In this document: positions 54,068-63,045 of the stretch, in pieces
How positions within the stretch are numbered: position 1 is the first letter of the stretch
Layout: every line of letters begins with the position of its first letter
Assembly: GCF_006496635.1 (NCBI RefSeq)
Contig: NZ_CP022958.1
Span: 3,410,001 to 3,474,000, forward strand
Direction of reading: 5' to 3'
Source of the DNA: Azoarcus sp. DD4
GTDB lineage: Bacteria; Pseudomonadota; Gammaproteobacteria; Burkholderiales; Rhodocyclaceae
Length of the DNA stretch: 64,000 bases
Made by a program: the position numbers and the translations under genes
The notes under the pieces: model-generated
Database searches by the model: none
Told to the model about the DNA's origin: nothing
The model's input: the letters and a program-made list of their open reading frames with translations, nothing else

Positions 54068-55392
54068 TTGGACACCTCCATACCGCCAGCCTGTGGGGCG
54101 CTTCCCCCGGCGCCACCGCCCGGCCCTGCGCCCTCCTCCATCACCCGGCGCCAATAGCCGTACATGCCGCGGATCAGCGTTTCGGTGACCATGTGGTCGG
54201 TGTGGAGGTCGACCTCGCGGCCGCCGAGCTCGGCCACCGCGCGGTGGAAGGGCTTCTGCTCGAAACCTTCCTGCGAGAACTCGATCACCTCGCCGTCGTC
54301 GGCGGAGACGAAGCCGGCCGGGCCGAACAGATTGGCCTGGCGCAGGCGGCGCTGCAGCATCTCGTCGTCATCGTCCTCGAAGGCGAAGTGGGTCCACACG
54401 AAGTCGAAGGAGCCGTGGCCGTCCGGCTGGATGTGGCGGGTGGAGACGCTGTTGACCTGCTGCTGCAGGATCACGCTGGGGAACAGCGTGGTCATCACCG
54501 CTGTGGGGCCGTTCCACCAGGGCTCGGGCACGATGTCGAGGAAGCGCGGGTCGTTCAACTGCATGCTCTCCTTGAAGCTCGACACCTGGGTCACCTGCGC
54601 CGCCTTGCCGCCCTGCCCGCGCGTCGAGATCATCGCCGCGTGGCGGCCGTGCGCGTCCATCTTCAGTTCGGACTTGTTGTCGGCACGCCAGAGCCCGAAG
54701 GTGACGAACCAGGTGTGCAGCAGGCCGGGGTGGTACGGGTCCTTGATGTTCTCCTGCATCAGCTTCCAGTTGCCCGGAATGCGCTGCCGGTTGTAGCCGA
54801 GGATGCGCAGCTTGCGGCCGTTGAAGAGGCGGTCGAAGTACTGGAGGATGGTCGGGCCGATGTAGTCCTCCAGTGGCTCGACCTCGTGGTCGAAGGAGGC
54901 GAACACCACGCCGCCGCGAGTGGCGACCTTGAGCTTGGTGAGGCCGTGATCCTCCACCTTGAAGTCCGCCGGCATCCCGCCGTTCACCTTGCCGTCCTGC
55001 TTCACGCCGCGCCGGAAAGGCACGCCCTGCAGCTCGCCCTTCAGCGTGTAGTTCCACTGGTGATAAGGGCAGACGAACTCCTTGCGCTTGCCGTGGCGCT
55101 CGCGGCAGAAGCGCATGCCGCGGTGGGCGCAGACGTTCTCCACCACGCTGATGCCGCCTTCGGCGTCGCGCACCATGATTACCGAACGCTCGCCCACCAC
55201 CGTGCGCTTGAAGTCGCCCGGCTCGGGGATCTCTGCCTCCAGGCCGACGTAGGACCAGTGGCCCTTGTAGAAGAAGCGTTCGAGTTCCCGCTTGTGCACC
55301 TCGTCGTCGGTATAGACCTTGAACGGAATGCGGCTGGTGCCCTCGGTCTCCCAGCTGACGCCGTCGGGAAACACGGTCGATGCTTCGCTCAT
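54064..55392 (-). CDS. nagG: salicylate 5-hydroxylase-type Rieske oxygenase large subunit
   Basis: A 442-residue alpha subunit. Rieske ligands are C88-A-H90 and C108-PY-H111. The mononuclear iron site is in ENIKDPYHPGLLH (Asp, His, His). The segments RFCRERHGKRKEFVCPYHQW, FNGRKLRILGYNRQRIPGNW and QQVNSVSTRHIQP correspond closely to my recollection of NagG, which hydroxylates salicylate to gentisate. The NahR/NagR-like regulator encoded divergently strengthens that reading. A GGAGGAG ribosome-binding site precedes the ATG. The tail GAGPGGGAGGSAPQAGG is an unusual Gly-rich extension. Other 2-substituted benzoates cannot be excluded. Gentisate-cleaving genes are not in the window. Confidence 0.9.
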   Translation of the reverse strand: MSEASTVFPDGVSWETEGTSRIPFKVYTDDEVHKRELERFFYKGHWSYVGLEAEIPEPGDFKRTVVGERSVIMVRDAEGGISVVENVCAHRGMRFCRERHGKRKEFVCPYHQWNYTLKGELQGVPFRRGVKQDGKVNGGMPADFKVEDHGLTKLKVATRGGVVFASFDHEVEPLEDYIGPTILQYFDRLFNGRKLRILGYNRQRIPGNWKLMQENIKDPYHPGLLHTWFVTFGLWRADNKSELKMDAHGRHAAMISTRGQGGKAAQVTQVSSFKESMQLNDPRFLDIVPEPWWNGPTAVMTTLFPSVILQQQVNSVSTRHIQPDGHGSFDFVWTHFAFEDDDDEMLQRRLRQANLFGPAGFVSADDGEVIEFSQEGFEQKPFHRAVAELGGREVDLHTDHMVTETLIRGMYGYWRRVMEEGAGPGGGAGGSAPQAGGMEVSK

Positions 55393-55441
55393 GCTCGTCT
55401 CCTCCTCGTTGTCTTGTTTCGTGTTCTGTGTCGTGACCTGC

Positions 55442-56428
55442 TCACCACGCCGCCGGATAAAACGCATCCGCATGCACATGGCCCGGCTCGATCCCCAGCC
55501 GGTTCGCCAGCAAACCCACCGCCTCCACCATCGCCGGCGCGCCGCACAGGTAGGCGCGCCAGCCGGCAAGATTGCGGTGATCGGCGGCGATGGCGTCGGT
55601 CACCAGCCCGCTGCGCAGCGAAGAATCCACGTTGCCGGTGGCGACCACGATGTGCGCCGTCAGGTTGTCGTATTGGTCGGCGAGTGCCTGCAGCCGGTCG
55701 GCGTCGTAGAGGTCGCGCGGGCTGCGCACGCCGAAGTAGAGGTGGATGGGGTTGGCCATGCCGGATTCGAGCGCACCGCGCACGATCGACAGCACTGGCG
55801 CCAGCCCGGTGCCGCCGCCCACGCACAGCATCGGCCCCTGGTGCTTGCGGCGCAGATAGGCGGTGCCGAGCGGGCCGGACACCCGCAGCGCGTCGCCCAC
55901 CTTCAACTGGTCGAAGATGTAAGCGCTGACGCGGCCGCCTTCGACCAGCCGTACCTGGAACTCCTGCTCGTCGTCGCCCGCCAGCCCGGCCATCGAATAG
56001 GGCCGGATGTGCTCCGGCGTGAATTGCAGGCTGGCGTACTGGCCGGGCGAGAAATCCAGCGGCTTGGCGAGCTTCAGGCGCAGGCGGCGGATGTCGTGGG
56101 TGGGCGCCTCGATCGCGGCAACGGTAGCCTTGACGATGCGCGCCGGGTGCACCACCACCTCGTCCGGCTCGGGGATTTCGATCACGCAATCGCTGGTGAG
56201 CACCGTCTGGCAGGCGAGCACGCCGCGCTGGCCGTTGCGCCCGCTGCGCCCGGCTGCCGGGCCGGCGTCCAGCACCTCGCCGGCGCGCACCTCGCAGCGG
56301 CAGGTGCCGCAGCGGCCGGACATGCAGCTGTAGGAGATCGGCACCTCGGCGTTGCGCAGCACCTCCAGCAGGTTGGCGCCGATCTCGAAATTCAGCTTGC
56401 GGTCGATCGGCTGTACATGCAGTTCCAT
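55442..56428 (-). CDS. nagAa: ferredoxin reductase of the salicylate 5-hydroxylase-type system
   Basis: A 328-residue reductase with ferredoxin domain first: C35, C40, C43 (CMSGRCGTC) and C73 (VLACQT). The FAD-binding barrel (RPYSMAGL) and NAD-binding domain (CVGGGTGLAPVLSIVRGAL, CGAPAMVEAV) follow. This order is that of the NahAa/NagAa class and opposite to VanB in this window. It is the first gene of the operon facing the LysR-type regulator. It delivers electrons from NADH to the Rieske ferredoxin. Confidence 0.91.
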   Translation of the reverse strand: MELHVQPIDRKLNFEIGANLLEVLRNAEVPISYSCMSGRCGTCRCEVRAGEVLDAGPAAGRSGRNGQRGVLACQTVLTSDCVIEIPEPDEVVVHPARIVKATVAAIEAPTHDIRRLRLKLAKPLDFSPGQYASLQFTPEHIRPYSMAGLAGDDEQEFQVRLVEGGRVSAYIFDQLKVGDALRVSGPLGTAYLRRKHQGPMLCVGGGTGLAPVLSIVRGALESGMANPIHLYFGVRSPRDLYDADRLQALADQYDNLTAHIVVATGNVDSSLRSGLVTDAIAADHRNLAGWRAYLCGAPAMVEAVGLLANRLGIEPGHVHADAFYPAAW

Positions 56429-56488
56429 TGCTGGCCCCCGGTGGTGAAACGTTCGATGGGCGCCATCATGGATCGAGGCGTGTTATAC

Positions 56489-56503
56489 ATCCATAAAATG
56501 GAT
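56489..56503. promoter_or_regulatory. palindrome in the nag-type/LysR divergent promoter
   Basis: ATCCAT-AAA-ATGGAT is a perfect inverted repeat inside an A/T-rich segment between nagAa and the divergent LysR gene. It lies 60 bases from the nagAa start and about 40 from the regulator start. A LysR-type site or overlapping promoter element is likely. It does not match the NahR box that I remember well enough to claim identity. Confidence 0.5.
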
Positions 56504-56540
56504 TGAATACGTCACATCACCAGCCTGAATAATGCGAAAC

Positions 56541-57482
56541 ATGGAACTGCGCGACATCGACCTCAACCTGCTGGTGGTCTTCAATCAGCTGCTGACCGAG
56601 CGCCGGGTGTCCGGGGTCGCCGACACCCTCGGCCTCACCCAGCCGGCGGTGAGCAATGCGCTCAAGCGCCTGCGCGCGATGCTCGGCGACGAGCTCTTCG
56701 TGCGCACCGGCCGCGGCATGGAGCCGACGCCGTTCGCCCTGCAACTCGCCGAACCGGTGGCCTACGCGCTCGGCACCCTGCACGGCGCGCTCAACCAGCA
56801 GGCCCGATTCGACCCCGCCACCAGCCAACGCAGCTTCACCCTGGCGGTCACCGACATCGGCGAGATCTACTTCCTGCCGGTGCTGATGGACGCACTCGCC
56901 GAGATCGCACCGCGGGTGCGCATCAGCACCGTGCGCAACACCGGGGCCAACCTGCGCGACGAGATGGAGGCCGGCACGGTGGATCTCGCCATCGGCCTTC
57001 TGCCCAACCTGCAGGCGGGTTTCTACCAGCGCCGGCTGTTTCACCAGCGTTATGTCTGCATGTTCCGCAAACAGCACCCGGCGGTAAGCCTGCCGCTGAC
57101 GCTGGAGAACTTCTCGGCGCTGGACCACGTGGTGGTGGTGTCCGGCGGCACTGGCCACAGCCAGGTGGACGCGATGCTGGAGCGCGCCGGCATCCAGCGC
57201 CGGGTGCGGCTGACGGTGCCGCACTTCATCGCGGTCGGCCACATCCTGCAGAGCACCGACATGATCGCCACCGTGCCGGAACGCTTCGCCGCCCGCTGCG
57301 TGGAGCCCTTCGGCCTGGTGTCGGTGCCGCATCCGGCAAAGCTGCCGGACATCGCGATCAACCTCTTCTGGCACGGCCGCTACCACCGCGACCCGGCCAA
57401 CCGCTGGCTGCGACAGTTGGTGTTCGAGCTGTTCGGCGAGTCGTCCGTGCCGGAACAAGCCATCGAGCCCGCCGCAGGCTGA
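56541..57482 (+). CDS. nagR: NahR/NagR-like LysR-family regulator
   Basis: A 313-residue LysR activator starting MELRDIDLNLLVVFNQLLTE; an ATG three codons upstream is an alternative. It parallels salicylate-responsive NahR through its whole length: GLTQPAVSNALKRLRAMLGD, AVTDIGEIYFLPVLMDALAE, VDLAIGLLPNLQAGFYQRRL, VPHFIAVGHILQSTDMIATV and AINLFWHGRYHRDPANRWLR. NahR and NagR activate naphthalene/salicylate operons with salicylate as inducer. Divergence from the Nag-type oxygenase operon fits the same role. The C-terminal 13 residues (SSVPEQAIEPAAG) are extra. The gene ends against a terminator shared with dctM. Confidence 0.92.
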   Translation: MELRDIDLNLLVVFNQLLTERRVSGVADTLGLTQPAVSNALKRLRAMLGDELFVRTGRGMEPTPFALQLAEPVAYALGTLHGALNQQARFDPATSQRSFTLAVTDIGEIYFLPVLMDALAEIAPRVRISTVRNTGANLRDEMEAGTVDLAIGLLPNLQAGFYQRRLFHQRYVCMFRKQHPAVSLPLTLENFSALDHVVVVSGGTGHSQVDAMLERAGIQRRVRLTVPHFIAVGHILQSTDMIATVPERFAARCVEPFGLVSVPHPAKLPDIAINLFWHGRYHRDPANRWLRQLVFELFGESSVPEQAIEPAAG

Positions 57483-57483
57483 A

Positions 57484-57518
57484 AACAAAAAAGGGCGGCC
57501 CCCGCAGGAGCCGCCCTT
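57484..57518 (-). terminator. intrinsic terminator after dctM (also faces nagR)
   Basis: The perfect 9-bp stem AAGGGCGGC / GCCGCCCTT with a 10-base loop is followed on the minus strand by TTTTTTGTTTT. It ends the dctPQM transcript about 30 bases past the dctM stop and lies just beyond the stop codon of the convergent LysR gene, so it may stop both. Confidence 0.87.
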
Positions 57519-57547
57519 CGTCGTCAGGCCGTGGCCGTCGCGTATCG

Positions 57548-58873
57548 CTACGCGATCCAGCGCAGCACGAACAGCGAGATGCTGGGGAAGAGCACCAGGA
57601 TGACGATGCGCAGGATGTCGGAGGCGAGGAAGGGGAGGACGCCGCGGAAGATGGTGGCCATCGGGATATCCTTGGCCATCGAGCTGATGATGTAGACGTT
57701 CATCCCGACCGGCGGGGTGATCAGGCCAACCTCCATGACCACCAGCGCGATCATGCCGAACCAGATCGCCTTCTCCTCGATACCGAGGCCCCAGTAGTCC
57801 ATACCCAGGATGATGGGCAGGAAGATGGGCACGGTGAGCAGGATCATCGACAGGCTGTCCATCACGCAGCCGAGCAGCAGGTAGATGACGATGATGGCGA
57901 TCAGCACGGTGAAGGGCCCGAAGCCCATGCTCTCGACCCACGCGGCCGCTTCGACCGGCATCTGGCTGACCGCCATGAAGGAGTTGAGCATGTCGGCGCC
58001 GAGCAGGATCAGGAACATCATGCCGGTGCCGGTGGCGGTGCCGTAGATGCACTGCATCAGGCCCTCGCCCTTGAGGCCGCCGGACTTCCACGCGGTGATG
58101 CCGGTGGCGATCACGCCTACCGCGGCCGCTTCGGTCGGGGTGAAGAGGCCGCCGTAGATGCCGCCGATCACCACCAGGAAGATCAGCATCACCGGCCAGG
58201 TGTCGATCACCGTGGTCAGCCGTTCGGCCCAGGTGTGCTTGGGGCTGCCGGGACCGCCCGCGGCCGGATCGACGCGGGTGACGATGGCGATCACCAGCAT
58301 GTAGCCGATCGCCGCCAGCACGCCGGGCACGAAGGCGGCGACGAAGAGCTTGGCGATGTTCTGCTCGGCCAGGATCGCGTAGATCACCAGCGGCACCGAG
58401 GGCGGAATCAGGATGCCGAGCGTGCCGCCCGCGGCCAGCGCCCCGCCGGCCAGGCTGGGCTTGTACTGGTGGCGCTTGAGCTCGGGCATCACCACATGGC
58501 TCATGGTGGCCGCGGTCGCCAGCGAGGAGCCGCAGATCGCGCCGAAGCCGGCGCAGGCACCGACGCCCGCCATCGCCATGCCACCCTTCCAGTGGCCGAT
58601 GAAGGCGTTGCCGGCGCGGAACAGCGCGCGCGACAGCCCGCCGTGGGTGGCGAACTGGCCCATCAGCAGGAAGAGCGGTACGACCGACAGGTCGTAGAGC
58701 GAGAAGCGGCCGTAGGGCGCGTTCTTGAGGTAGGCGAGCAGCGGGTCCCAGCCCGACACCCACACGTAGCCGACGGCGCCGGTGAGGAACATGGCGATGC
58801 CGATCTGCACCCGCAGCGCCAGCATGCCCATCATCACCACGCCCATGGTCAGGCCTATCGTGGTCCCGGTCAT
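57548..58873 (-). CDS. dctM: TRAP transporter large permease subunit DctM
   Basis: Twelve-helix sodium-coupled permease subunit, 441 residues. Family landmarks are YDLSVVPLFLLMGQFATHGG, GAICGSSLATAATMSHVVMP, AAGGTLGILIPPSVPLVIYA and GLITPPVGMNVYIISSMAKD. It forms the transport channel with DctQ and accepts substrate from the periplasmic DctP. Its start overlaps the dctQ stop by four bases. It is the last gene before the terminator. Confidence 0.96.
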   Translation of the reverse strand: MTGTTIGLTMGVVMMGMLALRVQIGIAMFLTGAVGYVWVSGWDPLLAYLKNAPYGRFSLYDLSVVPLFLLMGQFATHGGLSRALFRAGNAFIGHWKGGMAMAGVGACAGFGAICGSSLATAATMSHVVMPELKRHQYKPSLAGGALAAGGTLGILIPPSVPLVIYAILAEQNIAKLFVAAFVPGVLAAIGYMLVIAIVTRVDPAAGGPGSPKHTWAERLTTVIDTWPVMLIFLVVIGGIYGGLFTPTEAAAVGVIATGITAWKSGGLKGEGLMQCIYGTATGTGMMFLILLGADMLNSFMAVSQMPVEAAAWVESMGFGPFTVLIAIIVIYLLLGCVMDSLSMILLTVPIFLPIILGMDYWGLGIEEKAIWFGMIALVVMEVGLITPPVGMNVYIISSMAKDIPMATIFRGVLPFLASDILRIVILVLFPSISLFVLRWIA

Positions 58874-59394
58874 GATTGGCTCTCTCCGGTGATTTCAAGA
58901 ATGAAGGTCTGCAGCGCGGCGATGCCCAGCAGTGCGAAGGACGGCGCCACCGGGATGTAGCCCCACCACACCGGCAGCGCGATCACCATCGACGTTTCGC
59001 CGTATTCGCGCATCTCGAGCATGCCGTCCCACACCCGCCAGGCGAGGAAGAAGGACGAGGCCGACAGCAGCAACGCAGCGATCGCATCGAGCCCGCGCTT
59101 GAGCGCGGCCGGCGCCCACAGGGTGAAGAAATCGACGAACACGTGGCCCTTGCGCAGCTGGCAGTAGGGCAGGCACATCGCGATGCCCATCGCGGACATC
59201 ATCTGCACCAGTTCGTAGTCGCCCGGCACGGGCAGGTTGAAGAGCGCACGGCCGATCACGCTCACCACCGACATGATCGACTCGATGATGAAGATCGCGC
59301 CGCCGAGCACTGCGAGCGTGGCGCAGGCCACCTCGACGGTCTTGCCGACAGGCCCGGTCGCTACGACCAGGGGCTGTTCCAGGGACTCCGCCAT
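58870..59394 (-). CDS. dctQ: TRAP transporter small permease subunit DctQ
   Basis: Four-helix membrane subunit, 174 residues. Helices lie near residues 20-45, 63-80, 98-120 and 142-165. The conserved segments VIGRALFNLPVPGDYELVQM and LPYCQLRKGHVFVDFF are typical of DctQ. It bridges DctM and DctP. It starts 86 bases after the dctP stop and overlaps dctM. Confidence 0.93.
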   Translation of the reverse strand: MAESLEQPLVVATGPVGKTVEVACATLAVLGGAIFIIESIMSVVSVIGRALFNLPVPGDYELVQMMSAMGIAMCLPYCQLRKGHVFVDFFTLWAPAALKRGLDAIAALLLSASSFFLAWRVWDGMLEMREYGETSMVIALPVWWGYIPVAPSFALLGIAALQTFILEITGESQS

Positions 59395-59480
59395 GAAGAA
59401 CTCCAGATTGGGATTGGGGAAGGCGCCGTGCGACGGCTAACGCACGCGTCGCACGGGGCTGAAGGCAGACGCGCTGCGCC

Positions 59481-60506
59481 TTACTTCGAGTACTGCTTCA
59501 CCAGCGCGGCGGCATCGTCGTACAGCTTCTTGCCGTCCACGCCCTTGGCGGAGATCTCCTTGATCCACTCGTCGTCGACCTGCTGGGTCGCCGCCTTCCA
59601 CTTCGCCATTTCCTCGGCGGACAGCTGGTACACGGTATTGCCACGCGCCACCGTCATCTCGCGGCCGCCCGCGTCGGCCGCCTTGAACTGTGCCGACACC
59701 CAGGCCGAAGTTTCGCGACCGCTGTTGTTGTCGATGACCTTCTTCAGCTCGGGCGACAGGCTGTCGTACTTCTTCTGGTTCATCACGTAGATCATGGTCG
59801 CCGTCGTCATCGCATGCTCGACGCCCGACTCGGCATGGAACTTGGTCAGTTCATGCGTCTTGGTGGCCGGCACCACTTCCCACGGCACCAGCGCGCCGTC
59901 GATCACGCCCTTGGACAGGCTCTCCGCCATCTGCGGCACCGGCATGCCGACCGGGGTGGCGCCCAGCGCCGCCAGCAGCTTGTTGCCCAGCCGCGAAGGC
60001 GCGCGCACCTTCATGCCCTTGATGTCGTCCAGCGTCTTGACCTGCTTGTCGCGGAAGTGCAGCACGTTGGGGCCGTTCACCCAGGTGGCGAGCGGCTTCA
60101 TGCCGGCAAACTCGTTCATCGAGTACTTCTGCACGAAGTCCCACATCGCGCGCGAGGAGGCCTCGTGCGTGGTGGTGATGAAGGGCAGTTCGAACACTTC
60201 GGAGGTCGGGAAACGGCCCGGGGTGTAGCCCGGCAGGGTCCACACGATGTCGGCCACGCCGTCGCGCACCTGGTTGAGCAGTTGCGGCGGCGTACCGCCC
60301 AGCTGCATGGCCGGGTAGATCTGGCACTTGAGCTTGCCCTGCGATTCGGCGGCGATCTTGTCGCACCAGGGCACGATGAATTTGGTATGCGCCGGCGACA
60401 CCGGCGGCAGGAAGTGCGCCACTTTCAGGACGACTTCCTGCGCCTGGGCGGCGGCGGGCATGAGTGCGGCGGCGGCGATGCCGAAAGCCAGACTGCGAAC
60501 TTTCAT
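59481..60506 (-). CDS. dctP: TRAP transporter solute-binding protein DctP
   Basis: Complete 341-residue binding protein with a signal peptide (MKVRSLAFGIAAAALMPAAA, cleavage after AQA) and GAGGAG upstream of the ATG. The motif VRAPSRLGNKLLAALGATPV includes the carboxylate-binding arginine. It is nearly the same along its length as the partial proteins at both window ends. Its neighbours are ligAB upstream and dctQM downstream, so the transporter probably imports an aromatic acid such as protocatechuate, vanillate or a related compound. A longer frame upstream starts at a less likely ATG and is not used. Confidence 0.95.
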   Translation of the reverse strand: MKVRSLAFGIAAAALMPAAAQAQEVVLKVAHFLPPVSPAHTKFIVPWCDKIAAESQGKLKCQIYPAMQLGGTPPQLLNQVRDGVADIVWTLPGYTPGRFPTSEVFELPFITTTHEASSRAMWDFVQKYSMNEFAGMKPLATWVNGPNVLHFRDKQVKTLDDIKGMKVRAPSRLGNKLLAALGATPVGMPVPQMAESLSKGVIDGALVPWEVVPATKTHELTKFHAESGVEHAMTTATMIYVMNQKKYDSLSPELKKVIDNNSGRETSAWVSAQFKAADAGGREMTVARGNTVYQLSAEEMAKWKAATQQVDDEWIKEISAKGVDGKKLYDDAAALVKQYSK

Positions 60507-60801
60507 CAGTGTCTCCTCTTTGACTGACACGGTTCGGGCCGGTCGTGATGCCGGATTCTCGAACATGGTTTCACACACGGAGGCAGTCTGACGCCCCGCC
60601 AGGTGATGTAAAAGACCATGGACACACTATCAGCTATAACAAGCTGCGATAGGAGTCCCGTTGCTATTGTGGTTTAGCGAGTCAGAAAAGGCCACGGCTA
60701 TTGCTTTGCGGATAGGCCGCCGCAAATGCGCAACGCCGGGCGCCCCTTTGCAGGAGCAACCCGGCGTCCTCAATGCCGCCACCAGCGGCGTCGCTACGGA
60801 A

Positions 60802-61644
60802 TCAGGCGATGGGCTCCATCACCATCAGCCCGGCAGCGGTGTTGGAGATGGGGATGTGGTAGTTCGCATGCACCTTGCGCACCGCGCCGGGCAGCGCGGC
60901 GCGAGTAGCCAGCCACATCAGTAGTTCCACGCCCTGGGTACCTGTCTTCTCCACGATTTCTTCCATCGAGAACTGGGTCGCCCATTCCGGATCGGCGATC
61001 AGGCTTTCCATGAAGGCCAGGTCGAATTCCTTGTTCACGAAGCCGGCGCGCTCGCCGTCGAGCTGGTGCGACAGGCCGCCGGTGCCGATGATCACGACGC
61101 GCAGGTCGTCGTCCCAGGAGGCGATCGCCTCTCCCAGCGCCTTGCCCAGCTTGAAGCAGCGCCGGGCCGAGGGCAGTGGGTACTGCACGGTGTTGATGCA
61201 TACCGGCACGGTGCGCACCGGGCAGCTTTCATCGTTGGGCCACAGGAGCTTGAGCGGCAGCGAAAAGGCGTGGTCGACCAGCATCTCCTGACAGGTGGTG
61301 AGATCGAACTCCTTCTCCACCAGCTCGTTGATGATGTGCCAGGAAAGCGCCGTATCGCCCTTGTACGGCGGCAGCGTCGGGATCCCCCAGCCTTCGTCGG
61401 CGTTGTGGTACTGCCCGGCGGCGCCGACGGCGAAGGTCGGCATCTTGTCGAGGAAGAAGTTGAGGCCGTGGTCGTTGTAGATGACGACCGCGACATCCGG
61501 CTTGACCTTGTCGAGCCAGGCATGGACAGGCGGAAAGCCGTCGAAGAAAGGCTTCCAGTACGGGTCGTCCTGCAGCTTGCCGGCGATGGCGCGGCCGATG
61601 GCCGGGACGTGCGAAGTGGTGATGCCGCCTACGATCTTTGCCAT
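60802..61644 (-). CDS. ligB: protocatechuate 4,5-dioxygenase beta (catalytic) subunit
   Basis: Catalytic subunit of the extradiol (meta) dioxygenase that opens protocatechuate to 4-carboxy-2-hydroxymuconate semialdehyde. The 280-residue protein has the class III iron ligands His12 (GGITTSHVPAIG) and His59 (VVIYNDHGLNFF), and the catalytic histidine in IGTGGLSHQL. A distal Glu, the third iron ligand in LigB, should lie in the GVELLMWLATRAA region but I cannot fix it by eye. It follows ligA by three bases. Gallate or methylgallate dioxygenase are close relatives. Downstream, 60733-60767 forms a hairpin (ACGCCGGG/CCCGGCGT) without a T-tract, and the rest of the 295-base gap to dctP holds no gene. 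Confidence 0.9.
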   Translation of the reverse strand: MAKIVGGITTSHVPAIGRAIAGKLQDDPYWKPFFDGFPPVHAWLDKVKPDVAVVIYNDHGLNFFLDKMPTFAVGAAGQYHNADEGWGIPTLPPYKGDTALSWHIINELVEKEFDLTTCQEMLVDHAFSLPLKLLWPNDESCPVRTVPVCINTVQYPLPSARRCFKLGKALGEAIASWDDDLRVVIIGTGGLSHQLDGERAGFVNKEFDLAFMESLIADPEWATQFSMEEIVEKTGTQGVELLMWLATRAALPGAVRKVHANYHIPISNTAAGLMVMEPIA

Positions 61645-61647
61645 GGT

Positions 61648-62001
61648 TTATTTCCCCGCGGCCACGAGCATGGCCTTGAACGCTTCCTTGGTCATGCCGG
61701 TCTGGGCGGCGCCCAGGTCCTGCACATCGAGTCCGAGAATGCCGGCGAACTTCGCCAGGTAGTAGACGTTGCCGCCGGCGGCCAGCAGGCCGAGCACGTT
61801 GCGCGTGCGGATGGCGGATTCCTGCTCTTCGTTCAGGCCGAACTTGCGGCAGTAGGCCGCCTCGTCGCGCTGGAACTCGGCGCGGTTGTCGGCGCTGTTG
61901 AACGAAAAGCACATCTTGTTGAGCGCGTAACCCTTCTGCGCCATGTCGCCATCGAAAATGGCCGTGCCGGGTATTGCCCGCTTCTGCCTGGTGCTGGCCA
62001 T
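61648..62001 (-). CDS. ligA: protocatechuate 4,5-dioxygenase alpha (small) subunit
   Basis: A 117-residue helical subunit with landmarks IPGTAIFDGDMAQKGYALNK, CRKFGLNEEQESAIR and GGNVYYLAKFAGILGLDVQD, which match LigA. It forms a lid over the LigB active site. GAGGAG precedes the ATG. The gene diverges from a LysR regulator, with 78 bases between the start codons. Confidence 0.92.
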   Translation of the reverse strand: MASTRQKRAIPGTAIFDGDMAQKGYALNKMCFSFNSADNRAEFQRDEAAYCRKFGLNEEQESAIRTRNVLGLLAAGGNVYYLAKFAGILGLDVQDLGAAQTGMTKEAFKAMLVAAGK

Positions 62002-62079
62002 GCGGTTCTCCTCGTCCTTGTCGTTGTAGGGGTTATCAGTATTGGCGACTGGACATCCCGGATAAACACGGGGAAACTC

Positions 62080-63045
62080 ATGTTAATCATGAGCAGAATC
62101 GATCGATCAAGCGCCGGCCCCGCAGCGCTCGACCACACCAGCCTGGACGGGCACCTGCTCGCGCTGCTGATCGCGGTGGTGGAAGAAGGCTCGATCACCC
62201 GCGCCGCCGAACGCCTGGGGGTGACGCAATCTGCGGTGTCGCACCTGCTGGTGAAGCTGCGCGGCATCGTCGGCGATCCGCTGTTCGTGAAGTCCGGCCG
62301 CGGCATCGTCGCCACCGTGCGGGCCGAGACGCTGGCGGTGCAGGCGCGGGTGCTGCTGGAAGACCTGCGCCGTTTCGCCACCGCCCCGGCCTTCGACCCG
62401 GCACAGTTGCGCACCACCTTCACCATCGCCGCCAACGATTTCCAGCGCGACCTGCTGCTGCCGCGCCTGCTCGGCCGCTTGCGCGCCGCCGCGCCCGGCG
62501 TGGCGCTGAGGGTGATTCCGTCCGACATCCCGACGCCGGAGATGCTGCGCGACGCCCACTGCCACCTGGCGATCTCGCCGCGTCCGCCGGACGCCGGCGA
62601 CATCCTGCACAAGCGCCTGTTCGAAGACAGCTACCGCGTGTTCTACGACCCGGCCAAGCGTGACGCACCGGCCTCGCTGGACGGCTACCTCGCCGCCGAG
62701 CACGTCACCGTGGTCTACGAGCCGCGCCGCGCGCTCGATTTCGACCAGGCCCTGGCCGCGCGCGGCGTGGAGCGGCGCTTCGCCGCCACGGTGCCCGGCT
62801 TTGCCGGCATACCCTCCTTCCTGCGCGGCAGCGCGCTGGTCGCCACCGTACCGGGCCTGCTGCGCGGCAGCCTGATGCGCGACTTCGCCAGCTGCGCGCT
62901 GCCGCTGGCCGCGCCGCCACTGCCGATGTACGCGATCTGGCACCTGCGCGACCGCCACGACCCGGTGCATAGCTGGCTGCGCGCCGAACTCGATGCGGTC
63001 GTGGCCGAGGCGCGCCAGGCCTTCGACGGCGCGGCGGCGGGCTGA
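62080..63045 (+). CDS. LysR-family regulator divergent from ligAB
   Basis: A 321-residue LysR protein. The winged helix is in GSITRAAERLGVTQSAVSHL with LFVKSGRGIVATVRAETLAV, followed by the effector domain (FTIAANDFQRDLLLPRLLGR, LVATVPGLLRGSLMRDFASC). The first ATG is preferred because GGGGA lies five bases upstream; another ATG three codons in is possible. Divergence from ligAB makes that operon, and possibly the dctP gene 281 bases downstream on its own strand, the likely targets. It is only distantly similar to the NahR-like protein. Confidence 0.92.
   Translation: MLIMSRIDRSSAGPAALDHTSLDGHLLALLIAVVEEGSITRAAERLGVTQSAVSHLLVKLRGIVGDPLFVKSGRGIVATVRAETLAVQARVLLEDLRRFATAPAFDPAQLRTTFTIAANDFQRDLLLPRLLGRLRAAAPGVALRVIPSDIPTPEMLRDAHCHLAISPRPPDAGDILHKRLFEDSYRVFYDPAKRDAPASLDGYLAAEHVTVVYEPRRALDFDQALAARGVERRFAATVPGFAGIPSFLRGSALVATVPGLLRGSLMRDFASCALPLAAPPLPMYAIWHLRDRHDPVHSWLRAELDAVVAEARQAFDGAAAG

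Noticed and set aside
61066..62079. Plus-strand frame extending the LysR gene upstream by over 300 codons
   Set aside because: It runs antisense through ligA and ligB; the LysR winged helix begins near 62150, so the ATG at 62080 is the natural start.
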